A stretch of 64,000 nucleotides of DNA from Halomarina ordinaria (GTDB lineage Archaea > Halobacteriota > Halobacteria > Halobacteriales > Haloarculaceae): positions 1 to 64,000 of the forward strand of contig NZ_JARRAH010000006.1 in NCBI RefSeq assembly GCF_030553305.1, written 5' to 3'. The notes beneath the pieces were generated by a model. It saw only the letters and a program-made list of their open reading frames with translations, was not told the DNA's origin and did not search any database. How positions within the stretch are numbered: position 1 is the first letter of the stretch; every line of letters starts with the position of its first letter. A program made the position numbers and the translations under genes. Positions 50,827-59,892 of this stretch are shown piece after piece.

Positions 50827-51873
50827 ATGAGCATCGACGTCACCACCCTCGACGAGTCGGACCGCGACGTCTGGAACCGCTGTGTCGAACAGTCGGACCA
50901 GACGAACCTCTTTCACCAGTACGAGGCGCTCTCGCTCCTCGTCGCCCACTCGGGGGCGACCCTCCACCCGCTGATCGGCTACAACGGTCAGGAGCCCGTG
51001 GGAATCATGCCCGTCTTCGAGGTCGAACGCGGGCGTCGCCGTATCGTGAAGTGCCCGCCGTACCTCCTCGAGAGCTTCTCGCTCGGCCCGGCGCTGCTCA
51101 ACCTCGCGGGGACGAAGCGCCGGCGCGCCGAGCGCCACCAGCGCCAGTTCGTCGAGGGCTGTCTCGAGTACGTCGAGGAGGACATCGCCCCCGCGGAGAC
51201 GCACGTCCGCCTCGGCGGGCGCTTCACCGACGTCCGGCCGTTCCTCTGGAACGGCTACGAGGCGTCGCCGTACTACACCTACGTTGTCGACCTCACGCCC
51301 GGTCGGGAGGCGGTGATGGCGGAGTTCAGCCGCGACGCCCGGAGCAACATCCGGAAGACCGACACCGAGGACGTCGAGGTGTACGAGGGCGGCGTCGAGG
51401 AGATACGCGCCATCGTCGAGCAGGTACAGGACCGACACGACGAACAGGGGAAGGAGTACCGCGTCTACCCGGGGTTCGTCATCGACCTCTACGAGGCGCT
51501 CCCGGAGGGGCAGGTGCGCCCCTACGTCCTCGAACACGGCGGCGAGTTGGCCTGCGGGATGATCACGCTGGAGTACGGTGACACCATCTACCGCTGGGAA
51601 GGGGGCGCGAAGTACGGCGGCGACGTCCCCGCCGCCGACCTCCTCGACTGGCACATCATGTGCGAGGCGATGGACCGCGACGTCGCGCGCTACGACCTCG
51701 TCGGCGCGAACATGCCCCGCCTCTGTACGTACAAGGCCAAGTTCGGCCCCGAACCCGAGGTGTACTACAACATCGAGCGCAAGGCCCCGCTGGACGCGTT
51801 CACCGAGGGGGCGCGCGCGCTCGCCGCGGACGTGCTCGACCGGGCGGACGACCTCCGGACGCGCGTGAAGTAA
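50827..51873 (+). CDS. FemAB/GNAT-like acyl- or aminoacyl-transferase
   Basis: 348 residues, two GNAT-like halves: N-terminal TNLFHQYEALSLLVAHSGATLHPLIG with VGIMPVFEVERGRRRI, and C-terminal EFSRDARSNIRKTD, LACGMITLEYGDTIYRWEGGAK and LLDWHIMCEAMDRDVARYDLVGANM. This is the FemAB-like acetyltransferase family (Acetyltransf_6) seen in exopolysaccharide loci (e.g. PEP-CTERM-associated). Likely transfers an acyl or aminoacyl group to the glycan. Starts 133 bp after the phosphodiesterase stop. Confidence 0.88.
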   Translation: MSIDVTTLDESDRDVWNRCVEQSDQTNLFHQYEALSLLVAHSGATLHPLIGYNGQEPVGIMPVFEVERGRRRIVKCPPYLLESFSLGPALLNLAGTKRRRAERHQRQFVEGCLEYVEEDIAPAETHVRLGGRFTDVRPFLWNGYEASPYYTYVVDLTPGREAVMAEFSRDARSNIRKTDTEDVEVYEGGVEEIRAIVEQVQDRHDEQGKEYRVYPGFVIDLYEALPEGQVRPYVLEHGGELACGMITLEYGDTIYRWEGGAKYGGDVPAADLLDWHIMCEAMDRDVARYDLVGANMPRLCTYKAKFGPEPEVYYNIERKAPLDAFTEGARALAADVLDRADDLRTRVK

Positions 51874-51912
51874 TCGCCGTCCCCTGACCGTCCGTCACGC
51901 GTGCCGGTCGCC

Positions 51913-51929
51913 GGACCGACCGGTCCTTT
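51913..51929 (+). terminator. Weak hairpin terminator candidate
   Basis: GGACC-GACC-GGTCC followed by TTT, 40 bp after the FemAB-like stop. The stem is short and the U-run brief. Confidence 0.35.
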
Positions 51930-52045
51930 CGTGTCACTGTCTCGGAAACTGCACGCTCATTACACATCTAGCCCGGTCGGCGCGGTCCGCCCACGCCCGT
52001 AGCTGTAAGGGGTATCCGGCCCCCGCTCGTAGCACCGATGACGGC

Positions 52046-52246
52046 ATGTCTGGCACACGAACTACCGACGTAACGACCGCCGAGATCATCGAACTGAACG
52101 TCGCCGAGGAGGGACTGGCCGGTATCGTCCAGGACCTCCAGGCCCGGGGCGTCGTCACCGACGACGACGCCGCCGACCTCTCCACCCGCGTCCAGTCGCT
52201 CACCGACGAGCTCCGCGGGTGCGTCGTCGGGACGTCCCTCGACTAG
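52046..52246 (+). CDS. Small acidic hypothetical protein
   Basis: 66 residues. Composition (acidic, no TM) and codon bias are those of haloarchaeal genes: TTAEIIELNVAEEGLAGIV, QARGVVTDDDAADLSTRVQ. It may be a short helical adaptor. I do not recognise the family. Confidence 0.6.
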   Translation: MSGTRTTDVTTAEIIELNVAEEGLAGIVQDLQARGVVTDDDAADLSTRVQSLTDELRGCVVGTSLD

Positions 52247-52517
52247 GCGAACAGCATCGTACCGCGCGGAAACCGCAGGTCATTGACTTCATTCGGTCGC
52301 CGTCGCGCGACGGCGGCCAGACCCCGTTCGCCCCGGAGCGCGCGGCTCGTTGGCCTCCCGGGCAGCGGAGTCGCGCCGCGACAGATATTTACTGAACGTG
52401 GTAATTCTGTATTAACAGGTAGTTTTTTCTCCGGTGCATTCGTACTAGTTGTCAGATACGTCGTCGACCATCCGGGGGAGCGGCGCATCGCCCCGACCGC
52501 GGGGCGCCCGAGGACCC

Positions 52518-53048
52518 ATGAGCACGAACGTAGTCAGGGAGGAGCGGACACTCGCCGAGAGCGACGTCTACAACATCCTCCAGAACGACCGCCGGCGGTA
52601 CGCCATCGAGCAGTTACGCGCGAACGGCGAGCGCGCCGAGGTGGCCACGCTGGCGGAGGCCATCGCCACGGTCGAGACGGGCGAGTCGCCGCCGCCGCGG
52701 AACGTCCGCCAGAGCGTCTACAACTCGCTCCACCAGTCGCACCTCCCGAAACTCGACGCCGCCGGCGTCGTCGAGTACGACCGCCAGCGCAAGGTCGTGA
52801 CGCTGACCGACCTCGCCGTGGAGGTCGAACGGTACATGGGTCTCGACGACCCCCAGCCGCTCCCGTGGGCTGACTGTTACGTCGCCGCCGGCCTCGCCGG
52901 CCTCGCGGCCGTCACCGGCGCCTGCCTCGGCCTGCCGGGACTGGCGGCGGTCCCCGCTCTCGGCTGGGCGGCCGGCGGCGGCACGGTACTGGTCGGCCTC
53001 CGCGCCCTCCAGTGGCGGAGCGACGGCGCGATGCCCGTCACCGACTGA
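52518..53048 (+). CDS. DUF7344-type winged-helix protein with two TM helices
   Basis: 176 residues from ATG 52518 (MSTNVVREER); third paralogue. ESDVYNILQNDRRRYAIEQL, VYNSLHQSHLPKLDAAGVVEYD and KVVTLTD form the winged helix and wing; TM helices at ~117-160. The upstream 270 bp has an AT-rich stretch with AGATATTTACTG and TGTATTAACAGGTAGTTTTTT, which may be its promoter. Inference: membrane-tethered regulator. Confidence 0.85.
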   Translation: MSTNVVREERTLAESDVYNILQNDRRRYAIEQLRANGERAEVATLAEAIATVETGESPPPRNVRQSVYNSLHQSHLPKLDAAGVVEYDRQRKVVTLTDLAVEVERYMGLDDPQPLPWADCYVAAGLAGLAAVTGACLGLPGLAAVPALGWAAGGGTVLVGLRALQWRSDGAMPVTD

Positions 53049-53057
53049 CCAGTCCGC

Positions 53058-54209
53058 TCAGGTGCGTTCGAGGACGTTGACGCAGCTGACGGCCCCGGTC
53101 GCGTTGCGCCCGATGCCGATGTTGTGCTGGAGGCCGACCGCCGGCGCGTCGACCTGCACGTCGCCCGCCTCGCCGCGCAACTGCTCGAATATCTCCGCCA
53201 CCTGGGCGACGCCGGTCGCGCCGATGGGGTGGCCCTTCGAGAGCAGACCCCCCGAGGGGTTGACGGGCGTGTCGCCGTCGAGGGTGGCACGCTCGACGAA
53301 CGCCCCGCCCTCGCCGTCGGCGCAGAAGCCGAGGTCCTCGTACGTGATGAGCTCCGTGATGGAGAAGCAGTCGTGGACCTCGGCGACGTCGACGTCGGCG
53401 GCGGTGATGCCGGCGCGCTCGTAGGCTCGCTCCGCGGCCTGTCGCGTCGCGGGGAAGTTCGTCAGCGCGAGGTCGCTCCCCCGCTGGAAGGAGTCCGCCG
53501 AGAGGCCCCACCCGGCGTGGCGGACGGGGGCGTCGGTGAACTCGCGGGCGCGCTCCTCGCTCGCGAGCAGGACGGCACAGGCGCCGTCGGTCACCGGACA
53601 GCAGTCGTAGAGGTTGAGCGGGTAGCTCACCGTCGGGGAGTTCCGGACGTCCTCGACGGAGCACTCGAACTGCTGGTGGGCGTAGGGGTACTTCACGCCG
53701 TTGGCGTGGTTCTTCACGCTCACCTCGGCTATCTGGTCGCGGGTCGTGCCGTACTCCGCCATGTGGCGGGTGGCGCGCATCCCGAAGTAGGCGGGCATCG
53801 TCACGCCCCGCCCGCGCCAGAGGCGTTCGAGCGCGGCGCTCCCGATGAGGCCGGCGGTGTCGTCGAGCATCTTCTCCGCGCCGATGACGAGCGCGACGTC
53901 GGCCGCGCCGGCCTGCACGGCGAGCGAGGCGTTACGGAAGGCGTCGCTCCCGGTCGCGCAGGCGTTCTCGACGCGCGTGATGGGCGTCTCGAAGAGCCCC
54001 GTCGCGTGCGCGAGCGCCGACCCCGAGGAGCCCTCGCCCGCGATGTCGATGGTGCCGTACCAGGCGGCGTCGATGTCCTCGGGAGCGAGACCGTCGACGC
54101 TCCCGAGCAGGTCGAGGTACGCCGCCTCCAGCAGGTCGTCGAAGGAGTCCCCGTAGCGCTCGCCGAACTCGATGATGCCCGAGCCGACGACGTAGGCGTC
54201 GCGGGTCAT
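53058..54209 (-). CDS. Thiolase (SCP2-thiolase-like)
   Basis: 383 residues. Nucleophile Cys84 in VENACATGSDAFRNA, base His in LLSKGHPIGATG (~323-334), and YDCCPVTDGACAVLLAS. Condenses or cleaves acyl-CoA with acetyl-CoA. Last gene of a three-gene minus-strand operon with 4-bp overlaps (HMG-CoA-synthase-like, DUF35, thiolase), matching the archaeal thiolase/HMGCS/DUF35 channelling complex in which DUF35 bridges the enzymes. Confidence 0.93.
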   Translation of the reverse strand: MTRDAYVVGSGIIEFGERYGDSFDDLLEAAYLDLLGSVDGLAPEDIDAAWYGTIDIAGEGSSGSALAHATGLFETPITRVENACATGSDAFRNASLAVQAGAADVALVIGAEKMLDDTAGLIGSAALERLWRGRGVTMPAYFGMRATRHMAEYGTTRDQIAEVSVKNHANGVKYPYAHQQFECSVEDVRNSPTVSYPLNLYDCCPVTDGACAVLLASEERAREFTDAPVRHAGWGLSADSFQRGSDLALTNFPATRQAAERAYERAGITAADVDVAEVHDCFSITELITYEDLGFCADGEGGAFVERATLDGDTPVNPSGGLLSKGHPIGATGVAQVAEIFEQLRGEAGDVQVDAPAVGLQHNIGIGRNATGAVSCVNVLERT

Positions 54210-54637
54210 TCCTCACCTCCGGCCTTCGACGCGCGCGGCACGGCGAACTTCAGCGAGTTGATGGGCCGACGCCCGTCGCTGAACAGTTCGCGAAAGCGCG
54301 CCTCGACCTCGGTGCCGACGTCGAGTTCCGCCAGGTGCGTCTCGGTCAGCAGGCCGTAGGCGCGCGCCGCCTCGCCCGCCCCCGACGCCTGCGGGAGCGA
54401 GACGACGGCGACCGGCTGTGGCGTCTCGATGTCCTCGGGGAGGTACTGCTGGACGACGAACGTCTCGACGGTCCCCCGTTCGGCGAGTTGCACCGCCTCG
54501 AAATCGGCCGGCGCGTCCCCGCAGCGCTTGCACGTCCGCTTCTCCTCCGGGAACGACACCCAGCCGCACGACTGGCACTCGAAGCCGACGAGACGCTGGT
54601 CCTGTCGTTTCGTCCGCTCGTAGCGCGGGCCGCTCAC
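54206..54637 (-). CDS. DUF35 zinc-ribbon/OB-fold protein
   Basis: 143 residues, GTG start at 54637 overlapping the previous stop. The N-terminal rubredoxin-like zinc ribbon has four Cys (FECQSCGWVSFP, RTCKRCGDAP), then an OB fold (AERGTVETFVVQQYLPEDIE, VGTEVEARFRELFSDG). Family role: acyl-CoA-binding scaffold between thiolase and HMG-CoA synthase. Its place between these two genes fits. Confidence 0.93.
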   Translation of the reverse strand: MSGPRYERTKRQDQRLVGFECQSCGWVSFPEEKRTCKRCGDAPADFEAVQLAERGTVETFVVQQYLPEDIETPQPVAVVSLPQASGAGEAARAYGLLTETHLAELDVGTEVEARFRELFSDGRRPINSLKFAVPRASKAGGEE

Positions 54638-55626
54638 GCGCGGTTCACCCCCTGGTACTCGACCGGCCGGCGATACTCCAGGTGTTTCGCGTAGGTGACG
54701 TACTCCTTCGCGTCGAGGAGGGCCGAGACGGTCGGTCCCTCGGTCGACCCCGACCCGACCTCGAGGGCGACGGCGTCCGCCCCGCCCGCGCCGTAGCAGG
54801 CCGCGAGCGCGGGCGTCCCCGCGTCGGTCGTCTCCAGCAGGTGCGCCAGGTCGAGGAAGAAGGAGGCGACGCCGGCCGACCCCACGTCGTCGAACGTGCT
54901 CACCCGCTCGGCGTCGACGCTCCGGAGGGCGGTCCGGGCCAGTCGCGCGTCCGGCGCGCTCGCGACGGCGCGGGCGGGCGCCTCGCCACCGTCGAGGGCG
55001 CGTTCGACGGCCGCCTCGGTCGCCGGCGCGACGCCGTGGCGGCGCTCGAAGCGCGCGTCGCCGCTCCGTGCACGTTCGCCGTGTTCGCGGTGGCGCTCGA
55101 CGAACCCCGTCGTCTCCTGGCCCCACCCGGTGAGCGACGCCGCCGGCGCGTCGGCGTCGGGCGCGAGGACGACGGCACCCGCCCCGGCGCCGGCGTACTG
55201 CTCGTCGTCGTCGCCCGACTCGGCGGGCAGGACGTCGCTCGCGACGACCAGCACCGTCGACTCGGTCGCCTCGACGGCGTCGCGCGCCGCGAACAGCGCG
55301 TCGGTGGCCGCCCGCGGCGTCGCCCGGAAGTCGCCCGTCCGGACGTCGCCGGTCGCGCCGAGGCGGTAGGCGACGTGGGCCGCGATGCCGTGTTCGGCGA
55401 ACGGGTCGGTGACGCTCGCGGCGAGGACGGCGTCGAGGTCGTCGCCCGCGAGGGCCGCCCGCGCGAGCGCAGTCTCGGCCGCCTCGCACGCCAGCGTGAC
55501 GTGGTTCTCGTCGCGCGCGGGGACGGCGCTCTCGCCGCGGCCGGACTCGCCGAACTGGGCCGCGATGGTGTCGCGTTCGATGCGGTAGAGGGGGACGTAC
55601 CCCCCGCAGCCGGCGACTACGACCAC
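54634..55626 (-). CDS. HMG-CoA-synthase-like protein lacking the usual Cys
   Basis: 330 residues, GTG start at 55626 (VVVAGCGGYVP). Thiolase-fold features: IAAQFGESGRGE, DENHVTLACEAAETAL and LAACYGAGGADAV. At the position of the catalytic motif (ACxAGTxA in archaeal HMGCS) it reads FRATPRAATDAL, with Thr in place of Cys. It may be a non-catalytic or altered partner of the thiolase-DUF35 pair. A canonical HMGCS must exist elsewhere for isoprenoid synthesis. First gene of the operon. Confidence 0.82.
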   Translation of the reverse strand: MVVVAGCGGYVPLYRIERDTIAAQFGESGRGESAVPARDENHVTLACEAAETALARAALAGDDLDAVLAASVTDPFAEHGIAAHVAYRLGATGDVRTGDFRATPRAATDALFAARDAVEATESTVLVVASDVLPAESGDDDEQYAGAGAGAVVLAPDADAPAASLTGWGQETTGFVERHREHGERARSGDARFERRHGVAPATEAAVERALDGGEAPARAVASAPDARLARTALRSVDAERVSTFDDVGSAGVASFFLDLAHLLETTDAGTPALAACYGAGGADAVALEVGSGSTEGPTVSALLDAKEYVTYAKHLEYRRPVEYQGVNRA

Positions 55627-55738
55627 CGCTGCCCGCCTCCGTCATTGTGTCGTGATGACATACATCGCGACTCCGACAGCGGCCGAGTAAAAACTACTGG
55701 TCGGCAAGGACTATGGCGGCGCTGGCTGTGGTGCGGGT

Positions 55739-56527
55739 ATGCCGTACGACTACGAGAACTTCCGCGTCGAGCGCGAGGGGGACGTCCTCCGCGTCGCCAT
55801 CGACAGCACGAGCAAGATGAACGCGCTCAACCGGACGATGACCGACGAACTGCTCGACCTCGCCGTCTCGCTGCACGGCGACGACGTGCGCTGTCTCGCG
55901 CTCACCGGCTCCGACGGCGTCTTCTGCGCCGGCGGCGACGTCGCCGGGTTCGCCGCCGACGCGGACCCGTCGACGGAGATGCGCCGCGGCGCGTCGCTCC
56001 TCCACGACGCCGTCGTCCACCTCCGGCGGGCGGAGGTGCCCGTCGTGACGGGCGTGAACGGGCCGGCCGTCGGCGCGGGCCTGAGCCTCGCCATCCTCGG
56101 CGACGTCGTCCTCGCGGGCGAGGGGTCGTACTTCCAGTTCGGCTACCCCCGCATCGGGCTGACCGGCGACGGGGGGTCGACGTACTTCCTCCCCCGCCTG
56201 CTCGGCCTGCGCGGGGCGCTCGACTTCGCGCTGCGCAACCGCCGCGTGGCGGCCGCCGAGGCGGTCGAGATGGGCCTCGCGACCGACCTCGTCGCGGCCG
56301 ACGCCCTCGACGACGAACTGACCGCCGTCAGCGAGGCCCTCGCGGCGGGGCCCACCGTCGCGCTCGGGCGGACCCGGCAGTTGCTCGCCGAGAGCTTCGA
56401 GCGGGGGTTCGAGGCGCACCTCGCCGCCGAGGCCGACACCATCGCCCGGACCGCCCGCACCGCCGACTTCGAGGAGGGCGTCCGGTCGTTCACGGAGGGG
56501 CGCGACCCCGCGTTCGAGGGGCGCTGA
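55739..56527 (+). CDS. Enoyl-CoA hydratase/isomerase family protein
   Basis: 262 residues, crotonase fold. Oxyanion-hole motifs VFCAGGDVAGFA (~61-72) and GVNGPAVGAGLSLAILGD (~104-121); GYPRIGLTGDGGSTYFLPRLLG (~138-159) has Gly/Asp where hydratases carry the second catalytic Glu, so isomerase or hydrolase activity is possible. Divergent from the HMGCS-like operon (112 bp). Confidence 0.92.
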   Translation: MPYDYENFRVEREGDVLRVAIDSTSKMNALNRTMTDELLDLAVSLHGDDVRCLALTGSDGVFCAGGDVAGFAADADPSTEMRRGASLLHDAVVHLRRAEVPVVTGVNGPAVGAGLSLAILGDVVLAGEGSYFQFGYPRIGLTGDGGSTYFLPRLLGLRGALDFALRNRRVAAAEAVEMGLATDLVAADALDDELTAVSEALAAGPTVALGRTRQLLAESFERGFEAHLAAEADTIARTARTADFEEGVRSFTEGRDPAFEGR

Positions 56528-56620
56528 CCGGGGACCGCGCCCGCCGGCGCTCGCGTCCGACGGTGGTCTGCGGTACCGAGTACCGAAGCTTCTTGTCCCC
56601 CTCACCCGACTCCCGCCTCG

Positions 56621-57070
56621 ATGCAGTACTACGAGGACATCGAGGTCGGCGACGTGACCGAGTGTGGCAGTCGGACCGTGACGAAGGCGGAGATAATCGA
56701 CTTCGCCACCCAGTACGACCCCCAGTCGTTCCACGTCGACGAGGAGGCGGCCGCCGACTCCCCCTACGGGGGGCTCATCGCCAGCGGGTGGCACACGGCG
56801 GCGCTCTGTATGCGCCAGCTCGTCGACGGCGTCCTCGGCGAGCAGGCGGGGATGGGCGCGCTCGGCGTCGACGAACTGCGGTGGTACCGGCCGGTCCAGC
56901 CCGGCGACACCATCTCCGTCACCTCGGAGGTGCTGGAGAAACGCCCCTCCGAGAGCGACGCGAGCCGCGGGCACGTCACGAGCAAGTTGACGGGCTACAA
57001 CCAGGACGGCGACGAGGTCATCTCCTGGGTCGGCCTGGGGCTGGTGAAGCGCCGCGAGGGCGAGCAGTAG
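56621..57070 (+). CDS. MaoC-like hot-dog dehydratase
   Basis: 149 residues. YYEDIEVGDVTECGSRTVTKAEIIDFATQYDPQSFHVDEEAA has the MaoC hydratase motif (D and H of the DPxxxHxD-like FATQYDPQSFH), and GLIASGWHTAALCMR follows. Hydrates enoyl-CoA to (R)-3-hydroxyacyl-CoA. Lies just after the crotonase gene, with a 93-bp gap, and could work in the same pathway. Confidence 0.92.
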   Translation: MQYYEDIEVGDVTECGSRTVTKAEIIDFATQYDPQSFHVDEEAAADSPYGGLIASGWHTAALCMRQLVDGVLGEQAGMGALGVDELRWYRPVQPGDTISVTSEVLEKRPSESDASRGHVTSKLTGYNQDGDEVISWVGLGLVKRREGEQ

Positions 57071-57071
57071 G

Positions 57072-58472
57072 CTACTCCCCGCCGTCGGCGCGCGGCCCGT
57101 CCCGTCCCTCCCGGGCGAACGCCGCCTCGTGGTCGTCGAGCGCGGTCATCCGCCGGTACATCGCCACGCGGTCCGTCCGCCCGAGGCGGTGGCGGTAGTA
57201 GCCGTAGCCGAGGAGGAACCAGCCGACGAGGACGACGCCGACGGCGGGGAGCTGGAGCAGCGAGACGACCCAGAAGCCCCCCGTGGCGAGCGCCCCGGCG
57301 ACGACGGCGAGGGGGAGGCCGCGGTCCCGCCGGAGGCGGAAGACGGCGTTCGCGTAGTGGTCGGGGAACTCCCGCGGGAGGTTCCACAGGCCGATGGCGC
57401 TGAAGAAGTACGCGGTGAGGCTGGCGAGGCCGATGAACGCCGAGAGGCCGATGAGGTCGTCCGAGAGGGGGACGAGGACGAACGGCGGCAGGCCGAGGAC
57501 GAGCAGCGCGTAGTGGGGGGTGCCGAAGCGGGGGTGGACGCGCGCGAGCGACCGGGGGAGGATGCCGTCGCGCCCGGCGCGCATGAGCGTGCGCGAGGAG
57601 ACCAGCAGGGAGGTGTTGACGCTGGTGACGACGGCGAACAGCGCGCCCGCGGCGACGAGCCCGACACCCCACGGCGGGAGGAACCGCCGTACGGCGAACG
57701 CGAGGTCCGCGGGGTCGCCGAGGTCCGTCCACGGGACGACCCCCACCAGCACGGCGACGAGGGCGACGTAGAACAGCGTGACGACGACGACACCGCCGAA
57801 CAGCGCGAGCGGGATGGTCCGGCCGGGGTCGGAAATCTCCTCGCCCAGCTCCACGAGGAGTCCGAAGCCGAGGAAGGGGTAGAACAGCGCGACGGCGGCG
57901 ATACCGAACGCGCCGAGGTCGGGGAACAGCGGCGTGAAGTGCGCCGGCTCGACCACCGTCGCGCCGGGGACGATGAACGCGAGGAGGCTCACCACGAGGC
58001 CGACGACGAGCAGGAGCTGGACCCGCGCGACGAGTTTCAGGCCGACGAGGTTGACGACGAGCACGCCCACGAGCAGGAGGTACATCAGGACGAGCGGGGG
58101 GACGTCGACGAAGAAGCGGGCGTACTCGGCGAAGCCCGTCGCCGTCACGAGCAGGGTGGCCCAGACGACGAGCGGGAGCGTCCACGGGACGAGGAAGCCC
58201 CAGAACGGTGCGGTGAGCCGCGAGATGTAGACGTAGAGGCCGCCGGCGACGGGCATCGCCGACCCCAGCAGCGCGTTGTAGAGGACGACGAACGAGGCGG
58301 GAATCGCGGCGAGCACCGCCGCGAGGACGACGCTCGGCCCGGCCGCCCCGGCCAGCGGGCCGGAGAGGACGAAGATGGGGACGGAGATGGCGTTGCCGAC
58401 GACCAGCGCCAGGACGGCGAGCAGACCGACGCGGTCGGTGAGCAGGCGCGCCTCCGCCCCCTCGGCGCTCAT
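57072..58472 (-). CDS. APC-family amino acid/organic cation permease
   Basis: 466 residues from ATG 58472 (MSAEGAEARL), 12 TM helices. The helix-1 break GNAISVPIFVLSGPLAG (~26-42) and helix-6 ALFYPFLGFGLLVELGEEISDPGRTIP (~212-238) are APC signatures. Imports amino acids or related compounds by cation symport. Convergent with MaoC, one base between stops; its start overlaps the stop of the small gene upstream (ATGA). Confidence 0.92.
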   Translation of the reverse strand: MSAEGAEARLLTDRVGLLAVLALVVGNAISVPIFVLSGPLAGAAGPSVVLAAVLAAIPASFVVLYNALLGSAMPVAGGLYVYISRLTAPFWGFLVPWTLPLVVWATLLVTATGFAEYARFFVDVPPLVLMYLLLVGVLVVNLVGLKLVARVQLLLVVGLVVSLLAFIVPGATVVEPAHFTPLFPDLGAFGIAAVALFYPFLGFGLLVELGEEISDPGRTIPLALFGGVVVVTLFYVALVAVLVGVVPWTDLGDPADLAFAVRRFLPPWGVGLVAAGALFAVVTSVNTSLLVSSRTLMRAGRDGILPRSLARVHPRFGTPHYALLVLGLPPFVLVPLSDDLIGLSAFIGLASLTAYFFSAIGLWNLPREFPDHYANAVFRLRRDRGLPLAVVAGALATGGFWVVSLLQLPAVGVVLVGWFLLGYGYYRHRLGRTDRVAMYRRMTALDDHEAAFAREGRDGPRADGGE

Positions 58473-58708
58473 CGCGTCGCCCGGAGCTGTCGGAGCCGCC
58501 GCCGCGCGACCCACCGGCCGGCGGCGAACCCCGCGACGCTCCCCACGAGGGGTCCGACCGCCACCAGCGCGGGCGCGAACAGCAACGCGAGGCCGATGCC
58601 GAGGCCCATCCCGACGACGAGCCCACCCTCGGGGTACTGGGCGGCCGCCACCGCACACTCCGCGTCGTCCATCCGGTCGGGCACGTCCCGGTAGCGACCG
58701 ATTGCCAT
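58469..58708 (-). CDS. Small two-TM protein upstream of the permease
   Basis: 79 residues from ATG 58708 (MAIGRYRDVPD). Acidic start (DRMDDAECAVAAAQYPEGG) then two TM helices (GLVVGMGLGIGLALLF, VAVGPLVGSVAGFAAGRWVA) and a basic end. Overlaps the permease start by 4 bp, so it is co-translated and may be an accessory subunit. Family not recognised. Confidence 0.75.
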   Translation of the reverse strand: MAIGRYRDVPDRMDDAECAVAAAQYPEGGLVVGMGLGIGLALLFAPALVAVGPLVGSVAGFAAGRWVARRRLRQLRATR

Positions 58709-58844
58709 GTCAACACACAACAGTAATCGTGGAGATATAGTTTACGGCAAATACTGCGGGACGCGGCGTGAGGCGGTCGCCAGCCGGGGGGGAGCGGGTC
58801 GTCGTGTCCGCGGTGCCGGGTCGAACGCCGGCGCCGGTCGCCGG

Positions 58845-59792
58845 TCAGTCCGCCGCGGAGATGTCCTCGCCCCCCTCGACGTGGACGAGTTCCTCGACGG
58901 GCGGGAGGTCGGCCTCGGCGTTCGTGATGATCTCGATGCGTCGGGTGAGTTTGTCGCTGGCGTACTCGACCAGCGGCGTCGAGTCGACCTGGCTGTCCTC
59001 GTACTGGACGGTGCCCGCGACGTGGGGCATGAGGTCCTGGAGCGTGGTCTGGACGACGGCGGGGTCGACGCCCTCCTCCTGGATGAGTCGCCGGACCTCG
59101 TGCATGCCGAAGCCGACGTGGCGCCCCTCGTCGCTCCGGATGCGGGTGACGCCCTCGATGAGACCCTCCAGGTGGACGGGTTCGCCCTCCACCTCGAGGT
59201 CGGCGCCCGTCGGCGACCACGACGACTGGATGCCGTAGTAGCCCGTCTGCGCCAGCACCGACTCGACGACGAGGTGGTAGTGACAGAACGCCCGGGCGCG
59301 GTTCTCGGGGCTGTCGTCGGTGAGCAGGCGCTGCATCGCTGCCTCGGTCTTGTCGAACAGCGCCACGTAGTCCTCGTTGAAGTAGCGCTGGTCGGTGGGG
59401 AGGGTCACCTCGAACCCACAGGCCTCCGCGACGGGGTTTATCACCTCGCGCCAGTAGCGGTCGAAGAACTGGGTGTGTTTGGCCTCCTCGTATATCTGTG
59501 AGGAGAGGAACATCTGGCGGTTGATGTCGTTCGTGACGAGCATCAGCGGGGCGAGGTCCTCCGTGACGGCCTCCTCGCCGGCGCCGAACAGCGCGAGCGT
59601 CCGCCGGAGGCCGTCGAACTGCCGTTCGGTCTGCTCGCGGGCGATGAGGCGCTCCCGGTCCTGGTCGAGCAACGCCTGGGGGACGTCCTCGTAGGGGTCC
59701 CAGTGGCGGTAGACGGCGTTCCGGAAGTAGCCGCCGGCGAAGGAGTCCGGGTCCAGGCGCATCTCCCTGCTCGTGTCCCGAATCTGCGTCAT
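58845..59792 (-). CDS. Ribonucleotide-reductase-R2-like oxidase (R2lox-type)
   Basis: 315 residues. Ferritin-like metal ligands: EEAKHTQFF (E-x2-H, ~102-110), CHYHLVVESVLAQTGYYG (E) and RIRSDEGRHVGFGMHE (E-x2-H, ~223-238). No R1-binding C-terminus; the SAA tail is short. Best match is R2-like ligand-binding oxidase, which uses a Mn/Fe centre and binds a fatty acid. The adjacent divergent acyl-CoA ligase supports a lipid role rather than dNTP synthesis. Confidence 0.85.
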   Translation of the reverse strand: MTQIRDTSREMRLDPDSFAGGYFRNAVYRHWDPYEDVPQALLDQDRERLIAREQTERQFDGLRRTLALFGAGEEAVTEDLAPLMLVTNDINRQMFLSSQIYEEAKHTQFFDRYWREVINPVAEACGFEVTLPTDQRYFNEDYVALFDKTEAAMQRLLTDDSPENRARAFCHYHLVVESVLAQTGYYGIQSSWSPTGADLEVEGEPVHLEGLIEGVTRIRSDEGRHVGFGMHEVRRLIQEEGVDPAVVQTTLQDLMPHVAGTVQYEDSQVDSTPLVEYASDKLTRRIEIITNAEADLPPVEELVHVEGGEDISAAD

Positions 59793-59818
59793 AATCCGTG
59801 ATAGATTCTGTCAAACGC

Positions 59819-59827
59819 GTATATAGC
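59819..59827 (-). promoter_or_regulatory. TATA box of the R2-like oxidase gene
   Basis: GTATATAGC centred 31 bp before the oxidase ATG (59792), the leaderless distance. It lies in the 100-bp divergent region shared with the acyl-CoA ligase. Confidence 0.65.
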
Positions 59828-59892
59828 TCTGTCGCACCGGTTGACAACTCCGCGGAGTAACACTTACTACGGGCGTTTCGGTACCACGTGCC

